Below, in pieces: positions 17,966 through 26,111 of a stretch of 26,111 bases of DNA (positions are counted from its first letter, which is position 1; every line of letters begins with the position of its first letter). The DNA is from Chara braunii. Lineage: Eukaryota > Streptophyta > Charophyceae > Charales > Characeae. The notes under the pieces are model-generated. The model was not told the origin of the DNA. It was given only the letters and a program-made list of their open reading frames with translations, and did no database searches. The translations under genes and the position numbers were made by a program. Where the stretch lies: positions 142,532 through 168,642 of the forward strand of contig BFEA01000908.1 in NCBI GenBank assembly GCA_003427395.1, given 5' to 3'.

Positions 17966-18997
17966 GGGGAGGGGGCGTGCGGATTCTTTTTTTGTCTTGC
18001 TTTGTGTCTCTGTATCGGTTAGCGGTCGGGCGCTGGCCAGGCGACGCTGTTGCGAGGGCGGCGGGAGTCGGGGAACCAGGACGGGCTGCGTTGGGGAGCG
18101 TCGGGAAGTGGTGACGCCAACGCGAGGCGGTGAACCCGAGCACGCAGTAGGGCCGGGTGCATACGGGCAGGAGGTTGGAGATGGCAAGGAGACAGCGAGG
18201 CGGGGAGAAGGGATGAGTGCGGAGGGCAGCGGCAAGCGGGGTAGGCAGCAGCGAGCGTGGTGACGAGGTCGGGGCGGTGTAGCGAAGGCAAGGCAGGAGA
18301 CGGGGTGCCGGGAATGAACCCGGACGGACTAGTGCGCCGGGTGCATTCGGGGGCAGGAAGGACGCAGCGCCAGGAAGGAGTAGACATTGCGGGAGTCAGG
18401 AATGTGTACCCCGCTCGTTTCTTGATGAGAACGAGCCGGGAAAGATGTTGAACAGGGGGTTTGGCGTGGGGCGAATCTATTGGGAATGTTAGATTAGTCA
18501 AAGAGTTGAAGAAAAAAGGTCAATTAGAGAACTCACTGCGCCGGGATATGGCGGGGACGAAGGAAGAGGAAAGCCAGATGCACGGATCTCACCCATTCCT
18601 AACGAAGACTGGTGATTGAAGGCACGTCCCTGGGTTTCCTGGCTGCTGCGAGTCAGGTCATAGTATTAGATTCGTGCTAGGGTGGTTGGTTCGGGCTGCC
18701 TAACTGGTAGGAGCTGCGCCGGGGTAAGGAAGTTGAAGGATGTCAATGAACCTGCCCACATTCTAGCGGGAGATTCATTCGATTTTGCTCATTCCTGGCA
18801 GAGAGAGCGGGGGAGAATAAGAGAATGTTTATCTCCCTCATTTCTGACTCGATTTATACGAGGGGAGGCTCGATTCTGACGTTTTTTTATAAGGCGAAAT
18901 GTGCGGTGGTGTTAGCTTTTAGTGTTAGCAGGTAGCTTTTGAGTTTCGGCAAATAGAGACTGGGCACGGGGGGTTAGTTGGTCGTTGCACAAGTACG
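17966..18997. other. Noncoding, GC-rich to mixed sequence
   Basis: Contains the third AATGAACCCGGACG copy (18314) and GCCGGGTGCATNCGGGCAGGA repeats at about 18152 and 18337. No believable gene on either strand. Confidence 0.5.
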
Positions 18998-19034
18998 GAG
19001 TGAATCTACCCGTTTTTCGGGAATAGATTCACTC
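18998..19034. repeat. Long, nearly perfect hairpin
   Basis: GAGTGAATCTA (18998-19008) pairs perfectly with TAGATTCACTC (19024-19034). Inside, CCCG pairs with CGGG around TTTTT, leaving a two-base AA bulge. That makes a 15-bp stem in 37 bases, the longest stem found in the window. It could be a small-RNA type foldback or a relic palindrome. No gene adjoins it. Confidence 0.8.
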
Positions 19035-20190
19035 TAGTTCGGGCCATTCGGTCGAGGGAGGTACGATGAGGCCAGCCAAGCGGCACGAACAGGGAGGGAG
19101 AGGAGACGGATAGGAAGGCTGAATCACGGTATCGGAGATGCGCTTGTGGTCGTACCGTGTTCCCGCTCGTTAATGGGGGGGGGCGTTGTTGCTGAGTCTC
19201 GCCCTGGTTCACTGCAGCAGACTATTGATCTCGTCATTAGGATACCGCGCACTCTCCCTGTGCTGTGCACGACTTCTGAATCTTTCGCTGTTAGTCGCGT
19301 GGCTGCTACAATGCTCGGGTGCCCAGTATACTGCTACATGCAGCGCCGTGCCTTATGCCCTCGCTGAGCCTTGTGCCGAGGATTAGGCTGTTGTACCTGC
19401 TGGCCGCTTACAGGCTGCTGAGAGAGCCATGTCCTCGGTGAGCTTAGTGTTGTCAGTTGTTGGGGCATGTTGAGCTCTGGCCAGACGCGTTAGGTACTAT
19501 TGTCTATAAGCACGGTATCATGCCTCACTGCTTCTAGCAGACTGCGCTCTATTGGCTCGCGCCATTGCGGTGCCCCACTGGTTCTGCTTGGTGGCTGAGT
19601 GCTTTGCATTTAGTTGCCAGTCCGCCGGGCTCTGCCGTGTTTAAGCATCTCACTGGCTATAGTGCATAGGCACTGTAACTGCTGTGTTTTGGGTCTTATG
19701 GTTATGTGCTTTTGTTGGGCGCGCCACGCCTGGCAAAGTTCGATGGTGATTTGTTGTCATTCCAAATGGAGCACGGAGGTGTGCTCTATTTGAGTGTTGG
19801 CTTCACAGGCCAGGTGGCAGTATAAGGAGGAGTGACCGGACTCCAAGGGAGACTGTTGCTGCAGCATGAAGGAGGGGTTAGGGGAAGGAGGTTAGTGCTG
19901 TGATTCGGGAGGTCGGCAGAGAGTGGACTTCGACGATCGACTGCTGAGTTGACCAGGCTGTTACACTCTGGCTGCCATTGCGGGGCCCTCAGGCGAGTGA
20001 AGATTTCAAGGCCCTCTCCAGTGAGTTGAGAACACCCTTCTTGGATCTGAGAGACTGAAATCTTCTCCTTCTTCCCTTCTCGCTCTAAGTCTAGTCTATC
20101 CTGATCTGAGAGGAAGGCGGCAGGCGGGATTGCAACCCGTAGGACCGCAGCGAGACTTTGTGGGAGGTTGCCCCACCAATTGCGGGAGCT
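19035..20190. other. Noncoding sequence without recognised genes
   Basis: About 1.1 kb with only short ORFs. A small hairpin (GAGCAC and GTGCTC around GGAGGT) lies at 19769-19786. I see no protein motif, tRNA or rRNA. Confidence 0.5.
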
Positions 20191-20222
20191 CTGCCGGGAC
20201 TCAGGCGGAGTCCTGGAGGCAG
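20191..20222. repeat. Two-part stem-loop
   Basis: CTGCC (20191-20195) pairs with GGCAG (20218-20222). Inside, GGACTC pairs with GAGTCC around AGGCG. It stands about 340 bases before the large hairpin array. Confidence 0.55.
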
Positions 20223-20563
20223 GGAACTGAGTGGTAATCCCTTGACTCCCTCTATAAACCCAATTATAACCCCTACCTATACATCTTTCTATGGTTTAAC
20301 TGAGTGTACTGCATGACTCCTGTACTCTGATTTTGGTTTGACTGTCAGGACTTGAGTCAGACTAAAGTAAAGGAGTGTGTGTGCAATCTCAGTTTCAGGT
20401 TAGTTGATTGCCTGAAAGCAAACTACGACTGAGATGGGTTGCATCTGGGGGAAGGTTGGGAGGAAGGCAGTATTGTGTGCAGCTTGACTGGGTCATTAAG
20501 GCTGGGAGGTCCCCTTAAGTTTAGGGAAGCCCGACGCTCTGTTTATTTTTGGTTTGCATGGAG
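20223..20563. other. Noncoding lead-in to hairpin array 1
   Basis: No gene seen. The final part (20507-20530, GTCCCCTTAAGTTTAGGGAA) already resembles the array loop, with short arms. Confidence 0.45.
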
Positions 20564-21438
20564 CCTCAGGCCGCTCTATATGTTTAGGTAGCCTGAAGCT
20601 CTGGAGGTTGGGATGTCCCCATAAGTTTGGGGAGACCTGGTGCTGTGAACTGCATGGAGGGTCAGGACGCTCTATAAGTTTAGGTGTCCTGACTGCTCTG
20701 ACTTGTAAGGGTCTGACTGTGGGTGACTTTCAGGGACCCAAAGCGCTCTATAAGTTTAGTCCTTGGGTTGCCTCGTTTTACTTGGGGTTCTCGCAGTTTC
20801 TTTGGTTCTGAACGAGGAGGTCTGAACCGCTCTGTAAGTTTAGGTGGTTCAGCCCGTCTCCTGTTTTATTTTGAGGGCATAATCCTGGCAGGGGACGGGC
20901 CGCTCTATAAGTTTAGGTGGCATGTCCCACTGCCTCGCACAGATTGGATCAGACAGAAACGAACTTGGCTGAGGATCAGACCGCTCTATAAGTTTAGGTG
21001 ATCTGACCCAATGCCTCGCACATGTTGGAACCCAATGGATATAACTTGGCTATGTTGTATTACTATGCTATTAAGAACAGGCTAGTCAGGCCGCTCTATA
21101 AGTTTAGGTAGCCTGACTATAGCTTACCATAACAGAAGAGAGTATAACTAAGACGTATAACTCGAGGTAAACTTGGACAGGCTGGACAATGTTCTAAGTT
21201 GAGCGGCCCAGCCTTATGTCCCCTTTGAAGACTAAAGTCAGAGAGGTATATATAAATTTGGCTATTTAAACAGTTTAGGGCGACTAGAATGGTCTAGTCA
21301 TGCGCCCGAAGAAGAGAGAAATAGTTGTGCCCTCTGTTTGTGTATACTTGGCCAAGTCAGAACGCTCTATAAGTTTAGGTGTTCTAACTTTAGGCCTGGC
21401 TAAGTTGGGCGCGCTCTGTAAGTTCAGGTGCCCTGACC
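20564..21438. repeat. Hairpin array 1: constant loop, covarying stems
   Basis: Units with a near-constant core GCTCTATAAGTTTAGGT stand at about 20573, 20669, 20745, 20829, 20902, 20983, 21093, 21364 and 21413. Variant members at 20615-20636 and 21179-21214 keep only TAAGTT-like or CTAAGTT pieces of the core. Each is bracketed by complementary arms that differ between units: GTCAGGAC/GTCCTGAC, CTGAACC/GGTTCAG, GGGAC/GTCCC, AGTCAGGC/GCCTGACT, GTCAGAAC/GTTCTAAC, AGGCTGG/CCAGCCT. Spacing is irregular (mostly 70-110 bases). Short ORFs here are incidental. I know of no named element of this design in plants. Confidence 0.85.
21278..21307. repeat. Extended stem-loop within array 1
   Basis: GACTAG and CTAGTC pair around AATGGT. 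Outside them GGGC pairs with GCCC past a small asymmetric bulge. It is preceded by CAGTTTAGGG, reminiscent of the array-1 core. Confidence 0.6.
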
Positions 21439-21719
21439 TATGCCTTATGTAAGTTGGGTATGAGGGGATAACTCACTGAAAGATCATGAACTACTATTTG
21501 TTCAGATTGGCTTGGGGATGGTGAGAGTACTTATCTTTGTGGTTTGGCCTGCATGTGGCTGAGTGAGGTTACTAGCTGGTCTGGGTTTCAGGTTGATAGG
21601 TATTTTCTTTTAGAGGCTCGCCACGTGCTAGAGCGATAGGAGTTAGGTCAATTCCTGCATTTTCTGAGCTGACCTTATTTTACTTAGATCGATTTTTGCA
21701 TTTTATGAGGGTCGCTACT
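21439..21719. other. Spacer between the two hairpin arrays
   Basis: No gene. AGGAGTTAGGTCAATTCCTGCATTTTCTGAGCTGACC near 21640-21675 resembles the tail of an array-2 unit, so an older, worn unit may lie here. Confidence 0.4.
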
Positions 21720-22290
21720 ATACTTCGACCTGTATAAATTCCGGTAAGCTACTTTCTCTACGGGAAGCGCTGCCAAAATTTCTACAGATTCAAGGAGTTA
21801 GATAAATTTTTGACTTGTCAAAGTTCAGTTTGTCTTTTTGTCGCATCTGACTTAGTAAAAATCTGGAAGGTCTCCTTTTCTAGAGGGAGTGCTGCCCATT
21901 TTTTTGCTAATTCAGGGAGTTAGACAAAACTGGGCTTTGGGATGAAAACTTGGCTTTGTATGAATTTTGGGAAAACACTTTTCTAGGGGAAGTGCTGCCG
22001 AAAATTTCTGCAAAACTAAGAAGTTAGCCAGATTTTGTCTAAGTTGAACTCAAGGTTGGGGGTTGAGTTCAACTTCAACTTCGTACAAATCTGGAAAATC
22101 CCCAATTTTAAAGGGGATGCTGCCCAAATTTCTGCTAAGTCAGAGAGATGGACAAAATTTGACTTTCAAGAGTTATAGAATACTTCTGCTTTTGATATTC
22201 GAGCTGGTATAAATTTTGAAAAGGCACTTTTCCTACGGGAAGTGCTGCCGAAATTTTTTGGATTTGGAGAAGTTAGATTATATTTTGATA
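21720..22290. repeat. Hairpin array 2: five units with GCTGCC tail
   Basis: GCTGCC occurs at 21769, 21891, 21994, 22119 and 22244 (spacing 122, 103, 125, 125). Each is directly preceded by a self-complementary segment: CTTTC..GGGAAG, CTCCTTTT..AGAGGGAG, CACTTTTC.TAG.GGGAAGTG, ATCCCC..GGGGAT, GCACTT..CC.TAC.GGGAAGTGC (G-T pairs included). Each is followed by an AAATTTCTGC-like piece and AGTTAGA. The left flank (TATAAATTTTGGAAAA-like) is also shared. In unit 4 both arms have changed yet still pair. Confidence 0.8.
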
Positions 22291-23185
22291 GGTGGCGATC
22301 TTGGCAATCCACCCTGAATAGGGGAGATTCAGCCAGGGTCTGTCTTTGCTTTGGGCACTGTTTAAAGGTAGATTTAGGTTTGGCTAGTTAGGAGGATTTG
22401 AGTGAGAATATGTTATGGAGCTGTATTCTCCATACACTTACAATCTCAGTTTGGGATTGGTCTGTCATGTGTTACAGGCCATTTTGATCGTTCGATTCAA
22501 GATCAGGACTATATTCAGTCCGGTCCCTTGAGGATCATCTCCTGTTATCACTGATAACAGGTCGGTTGCCGATTCGTCGGTCTTCGACTCAATTCCAGCT
22601 CACTCTCCATACTCAACCTAAAACGCTTTAGCCCTGGTGGCTTTACTGTTTGTTAAGGGTTTCACCCGGACTTTTATTGAATGGCCATTTGACAAAGGTA
22701 CTGAGTATTTAATTGAGGTTGGTTGGATCGGCGATTGGGGCTTGCATGGCTAAAGCAAAGGGGTACGAGCATAGAGAATGGTTGGGGTTGACTCCGTGTA
22801 GTGCGTGCTCTGTCGTTTGATTCTTGATGTGATTGCAGGTATGTCCTGTGATTCGGATTTTGGATTTGGATTGCCTGCGACTCCATATATGTGTACATGG
22901 TTGTGAGGAGCCCCACTAAGCCTGTGAGAAGTGATCGTCACAACTCTATTCCCCTTTGTATGTATGCGTGAATATGCGTACGATGAGTGTTCGGGAGGCC
23001 TGAGAGGCCATGTTAATAACCACGTGAGAGTTGGGATTGAGGGACAGGGAAGACCTTCCCTTCGGCCTATTTGCGTCTTGGGGCTTTCGTAGTCGGACGT
23101 TAGTCCTGGGCCGGGATTCAAGGTCCTTGTCCAGGACATCCCAAGCCCTAGGCCCCGAAGGGGAGGGGTCTCCCATCGCATAGAG
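22291..23185. other. Noncoding sequence
   Basis: About 900 bases with only overlapping minus-strand ORFs (22674-23181) that lack recognisable motifs and do not agree with each other in frame. Nothing else is seen apart from a TGTTATCACTGATAACA palindrome near 22552. Confidence 0.5.
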
Positions 23186-23239
23186 CCTATTTACTTTGGT
23201 CGGCGGGGCACTCCGCCTGAAGGGCGGAAATGTCGCGAG

Positions 23240-23322
23240 GGCCGAACGGCGTGTCCTTCAGCCGTTCAATATCGTGAGGGATAGCCCCTCGCGATAAGTT
23301 CCTTCAGCCATTCAACATCGCG
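23240..23322. repeat. Short tandem repeat, CCTTCAGCCGTTCAATATCG type
   Basis: CCTTCAGCCGTTCAATATCGTGAGG (from about 23255) recurs as CCTTCAGCCATTCAACATCGCGAGG (from about 23301). The TCGCGAGGGCCGAACGG piece before them is a partial third copy. Confidence 0.65.
23270..23296. repeat. 11-bp stem hairpin
   Basis: TATCGTGAGGG (23270-23280) pairs with CCCTCGCGATA (23286-23296), with one T-G wobble and a five-base loop. Confidence 0.75.
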
Positions 23323-23340
23323 AGGCCGCAGCCGCGGTTA

Positions 23341-24117
23341 CCACGTATGATTGGCATCAGTGGTCGGTATAGGGTTGGCATGCGGCCGCTGTCGCACTTT
23401 TTCCCAGTCGAGCCACGTTGGGCGACCGGAAAGCCAACAGGTTGTCACGTAGGATTTTGTTGTTGATTGCAATAAATAAAATAAATTAAATAATGCAAAT
23501 CCCTTCCTGTTGTGAGCGTCCGGCTTCGAGCGAGACCCTGCAATTACGATCTTCGTCGGTCCCCGGTCTTAGGAATCTTTTATTTTGATTCGGAACAGCA
23601 GAGAATCATACAAATAGTAATAATAAAATAGGAGAGTGTTGTGCATGCATCATATATGCCAATTTTCTAATTTTGAAAACTGTGACAAGACCATCATAAA
23701 GCATAATCATCAAGCAAGGTCAATGCAAACGATGCAGGACTGACTGACTCAAGGCAAAAACAAGATCGACGATCATGTGAGAGAAGAGGAGAGCTCTCTT
23801 TCGCATCAAGGCCACAAACGAACAGACAAACATAGAACCATTGTCACTATAGTCAACTCTCCCTCTTCTCTCTGAAGATGATATCGTGCTCAGATATCAG
23901 ACAATGGTTAATATGATGTCAAGCGGTCCTTGAGCGGTTCTGCCTGATGCTGACTGGTACTCAAGAGGAGGTCTGTTGCGGCTTGCACCTCATGACTGTG
24001 CTCAAGTCCTGAGCTTGCTTCTCAACATATCTGTCGTGCTCAAGAGAAACTTGCCTTGAGTCTGTCGTACTCAGATGCTCGCTGATTTTAAAGCTGCTCA
24101 CTTATCATCTGATCAGT
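23341..24117. other. AT-rich to mixed noncoding sequence
   Basis: Contains an A/T-rich AATAAATAAAATAAATTAAATAA tract near 23470 and loose repeats of TGTCGTGCTCA / GTACTCA between 23885 and 24075. No gene recognised. Confidence 0.5.
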
Positions 24118-24410
24118 CTTGTTGAGCACGGACGTCACCGAGAGCACTTGCTGGGACATAACTGTTACTGCTGTCACCAGGAGAGCCTACTATAACCAAC
24201 ACTTTGCTGCTGTCACCGAGATCACCTGTTCTGACCAGCATCGTTGCCACTACCACCGGGACCTCCTGCTATGGCCAGCACTTGTGCTGCTGTCACAGGA
24301 ACTGCCCGTTGTGACCAGTGTCGATGCCGCTACCATCAGGGTCTCCTGCTATGGCCAGCACTTGTGCTGCTGTCACTAGAACTATCCGCTGTGACCAGCG
24401 TCGTGTCCCC
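24118..24410. repeat. About 80-bp tandem repeat, roughly 3.5 copies
   Basis: The phrase TGCTATGGCCAGCACTTGT followed by GCTGCTGTCAC occurs at 24267 and 24347, with a diverged version (TACTATAACCAACACTTTG) at 24188 and a partial one before that. The period is 79-80 bases. The plus-strand ORF at 24119-24379 follows from the repeat: the period is not a multiple of three, so the encoded peptide does not repeat cleanly. Confidence 0.85.
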
Positions 24411-24429
24411 TGAGAATGGGATCCGTTGA

Positions 24430-24800
24430 ATAAATTGAGATCATCTACTGAGTTCACAGAGTCTGAACTCAATGAGGCTGAGGGTTGAACTCACTAGGAT
24501 CGAGGTCACTGAGACCGAACTGAGAACTGAGTTGATGCTTTCCCTAAAAGCCGCACTTAAATCTGAAATCTGGTCTGAACTGAACTTGCTGAAAACTAGG
24601 TTGACTTCACTGAGTCCAAAGTGAACTTGTTGAGATTGATCTGATTTCTCTGAATCTTAAATAAACTCACTCAAACCGATCTGATTTCTTTGGATCTGAA
24701 ATGAACTCACTGAAACTTATCTGATTTCTTTCAATCTGAAATGAACTCACTGAAACTGATCGGAGTCCAATGATACTGCACTTGGATATGAAACGGAAAC
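24430..24800. repeat. About 40-bp degenerate tandem repeat
   Basis: The unit GATCTGATTTCTTTGGATCTGAAATGAACTCACTGAAAC is clear at 24638, 24678 and 24718 (period 40). More diverged pieces of the same words (GAACTCACTGA, TCTGAACT) spread from about 24430 to 24800 and again to about 25100. Confidence 0.75.
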
Positions 24801-25200
24801 TGGACTGAACTGTGATTGAATGTCATACTGAGAGGATCATTGCTTTGCAACCGAGAACTCACTGAAGACTGAAACCGGGTTTGTTAACCTCCAACTCAAG
24901 CTGCTGAGGTTGGGCCGAAACCACTGAAATAAATCGAACGAATACTAACCAGGTACCGTAACGGAACTGATATGTGGCTCTGATTTTTCTTTGCAAAAAG
25001 GGACCTGTCACCTTGTGACGGGTCTGTTCTCACAATGACTGTGTTCTGTTCACTGAGTCTGAATTCACCGAAATCAAATTGAGTCTGTTGAGGCCAAATT
25101 GCACTCATTGAGTTTCATTCCAGTCCGACGCTTGAATTAAATCATGCATGTACTTCAATCTGAACCGAACATAAACCCAAGACTGGTCGGGGCTAGAAGC
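24801..25200. other. Noncoding sequence with worn repeat words
   Basis: Scattered ACTCACTGA, CTGAGTCTGAA and TTGAG words link it to the 40-bp repeat. No gene seen on either strand. Confidence 0.45.
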
Positions 25201-25855
25201 CTGATTCGGTCGAAGTCTCATGTCCNAGTTNGAAAATAGTGTGTCTTTGGTTAGAATATAGGCTTGTGNCTNATCAGGGAATATACTTAGGCCTGNTAGT
25301 AATATGCATCAGAGTNTGNTCATCACGAGTGCCAAAGCTTGATCGNAATATGTGTCTCAGGCTGATCGAGACTGAGCACAGTTCTTGAGTCTGGTCTTAA
25401 TCTGCCCCCACTGTATAAGACCAGTTCCTACTCAAAGTANCACCTGGATTACNAGANAGGGTGCGTCCACTNGAGAGAGTACCTGTATTAGTGCACGNAG
25501 TAGGTTCTCAATCAAAGTGGCGTTCAGATTATTGCATGAGGCGTGCTCTCAATCACTCTGAGATTGCTTACTTCATTGAGTCTGACCTCAAANAAAGTGT
25601 ACCCCATTTACNGTGTNGNGATTACNTTNTATTCCCTGTCTGTTTACTNCACGGGGGTGTAGCCTGCGCCGTCCCTGTTCAAATATGGCACAGTGGCGCA
25701 CTTCTAGTACCATCTACCCAATTAATGCACAGGGCTACAATCCTGGTACCGCCCACTTGATTACCGTANCGGTGAAATGCTACATACTATTCTCACTCAA
25801 TTATTGCGCGGGGCCTTCGCTTATGACAGTGCACCGTTGACTGGGCTTGAGAGAT
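25201..25855. repeat. Degenerate repeats with scattered single N calls
   Basis: About twenty isolated Ns lie between 25206 and 25769. Words such as CTCAATCAAAGTGGC, ATTACNAGA/ATTATTGCATGAGG/ATTAGTGCACGNAG and AGTACC recur roughly every 40-60 bases. Isolated Ns in a repetitive stretch suggest collapsed, slightly different copies in the assembly. ORFs with X residues here should be ignored. Confidence 0.55.
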
Positions 25856-26111
25856 GATCAGCTAATCAGAGGCTGATCAGCAATGTAGTAAAATAAAATA
25901 AACGGAAACGCTCCCTTTGAGCATGGCAGCGGTGTACAGCACTTGGCCTTCGCTTAGGGCCTGGGCACCGCTGGCCGCAGCCTGTGTGATCAGTCAATCA
26001 TAGGCTGATCAATAATTTAATAAAATAAAATAAATGGAAACACTCTATCTGAGCGTGGCAGCGGTGCATAGCACTTGGCCTTCACTTAGGGCCTGGGCAC
26101 CGCTGCCCACA
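25856..26111. repeat. 132-bp tandem repeat with conserved stems, cut by window end
   Basis: Copy 1 (25856-25987) and copy 2 (25988-26111) both run GATCAG..AATCA.AGGCTGATCA, AAAATAAAATAAA.GGAAAC.CT, then a stem-loop. In copy 2 GGCAGCGGTG (26057-26066) pairs perfectly with CACCGCTGCC (26098-26107). In copy 1 CAGCGGTG pairs with CACCGCTG, and GGCC pairs with GGCC inside. More copies may continue to the right. Confidence 0.88.

Noticed and set aside
17226-18501. Many ORFs in the GC-rich stretch, both strands
   Set aside because: Stop-poor because of GC content; overlapping, short, Pro/Arg/Ser-rich and without motifs.
20564-22290. CRISPR-like array
   Set aside because: Repeat cores are hairpins with differing arms, the spacing is irregular, and the surrounding DNA is eukaryotic with no cas genes.
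22674-23181. Overlapping minus-strand ORFs
   Set aside because: Three frames overlap with no motif and no supporting signal, so no gene was called.
24119-24429. Cys-rich repeat protein in the 80-bp tandem repeat
   Set aside because: The period is not a multiple of three and two overlapping frames are equally open; it is a satellite.

Overview
The window looks like nuclear, repeat-dominated DNA from a streptophyte, most likely a charophyte green alga such as Chara. That name is an inference from the style of the retroelement proteins, not a database result. Supporting signs are two Ty3/gypsy-type retroelements (one keeping a chromodomain), two primer-binding sites matching the 3' end of plant initiator tRNA-Met, and a captured mitochondrial segment with rps19 directly followed by rps3. 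No intact host gene is visible. Every recognisable coding stretch is a decayed mobile element, an organelle fragment or a reverse-transcriptase relic.

Left part (1-10.35 kb). Bases 1 to about 660 are the end of an element on the minus strand (element C): a (TC)n leader, a perfect 12-base PBS at 223-234, and an LTR stretch. The same arrangement recurs, diverged and inverted, at about 9.9-10.6 kb, where it begins element B on the plus strand. Between these arms lies element A (plus strand, about 1.5-8.3 kb): gag with a CCHC knuckle, protease, RT, RNase H, integrase, GPY/F-type tail and chromodomain, then a polypurine tract and an LTR start. A is broken by many stops and frameshifts and has lost the catalytic Glu of integrase. 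About 480 bp of mitochondrial-type DNA sits inside its integrase tail. TGACGTGG motifs cluster upstream of A and recur in its 3' flank. A degenerate RT relic on the minus strand (8.4-9.1 kb) separates A from B.

Middle part (9.15-16.55 kb). Element B has a 299-bp tandem duplication next to its LTR, a TATA box, a PBS at 10353-10364, a long leader with a (GA)n tract (containing an assembly gap) and a TTGACC minisatellite, then coiled-coil gag, protease, RT, an RNase H with a large internal deletion, and integrase. It stops abruptly at 16553, directly beside a perfect 8-bp inverted repeat. Its chromodomain and 3' LTR are absent.

Right part (16.55-26.1 kb). This is noncoding, first GC-rich, then packed with tandem repeats and hairpins. 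The most unusual signal is at 20.56-22.29 kb. Array 1 has about 11 hairpins with a nearly constant loop (GCTCTATAAGTTTAGGT) and stems that differ from unit to unit but remain self-complementary. Array 2 has five hairpins at 103-125 bp spacing, again with changing but complementary arms, each followed by a constant GCTGCC segment. Further right are an 11-bp-stem hairpin at 23270, an 80-bp tandem repeat, a 40-bp tandem repeat, a stretch with scattered N calls, and a 132-bp tandem repeat with conserved stems at the window end.

The elements act as independent parasites rather than as one pathway. The leading candidate for something undescribed is the pair of covarying hairpin arrays.
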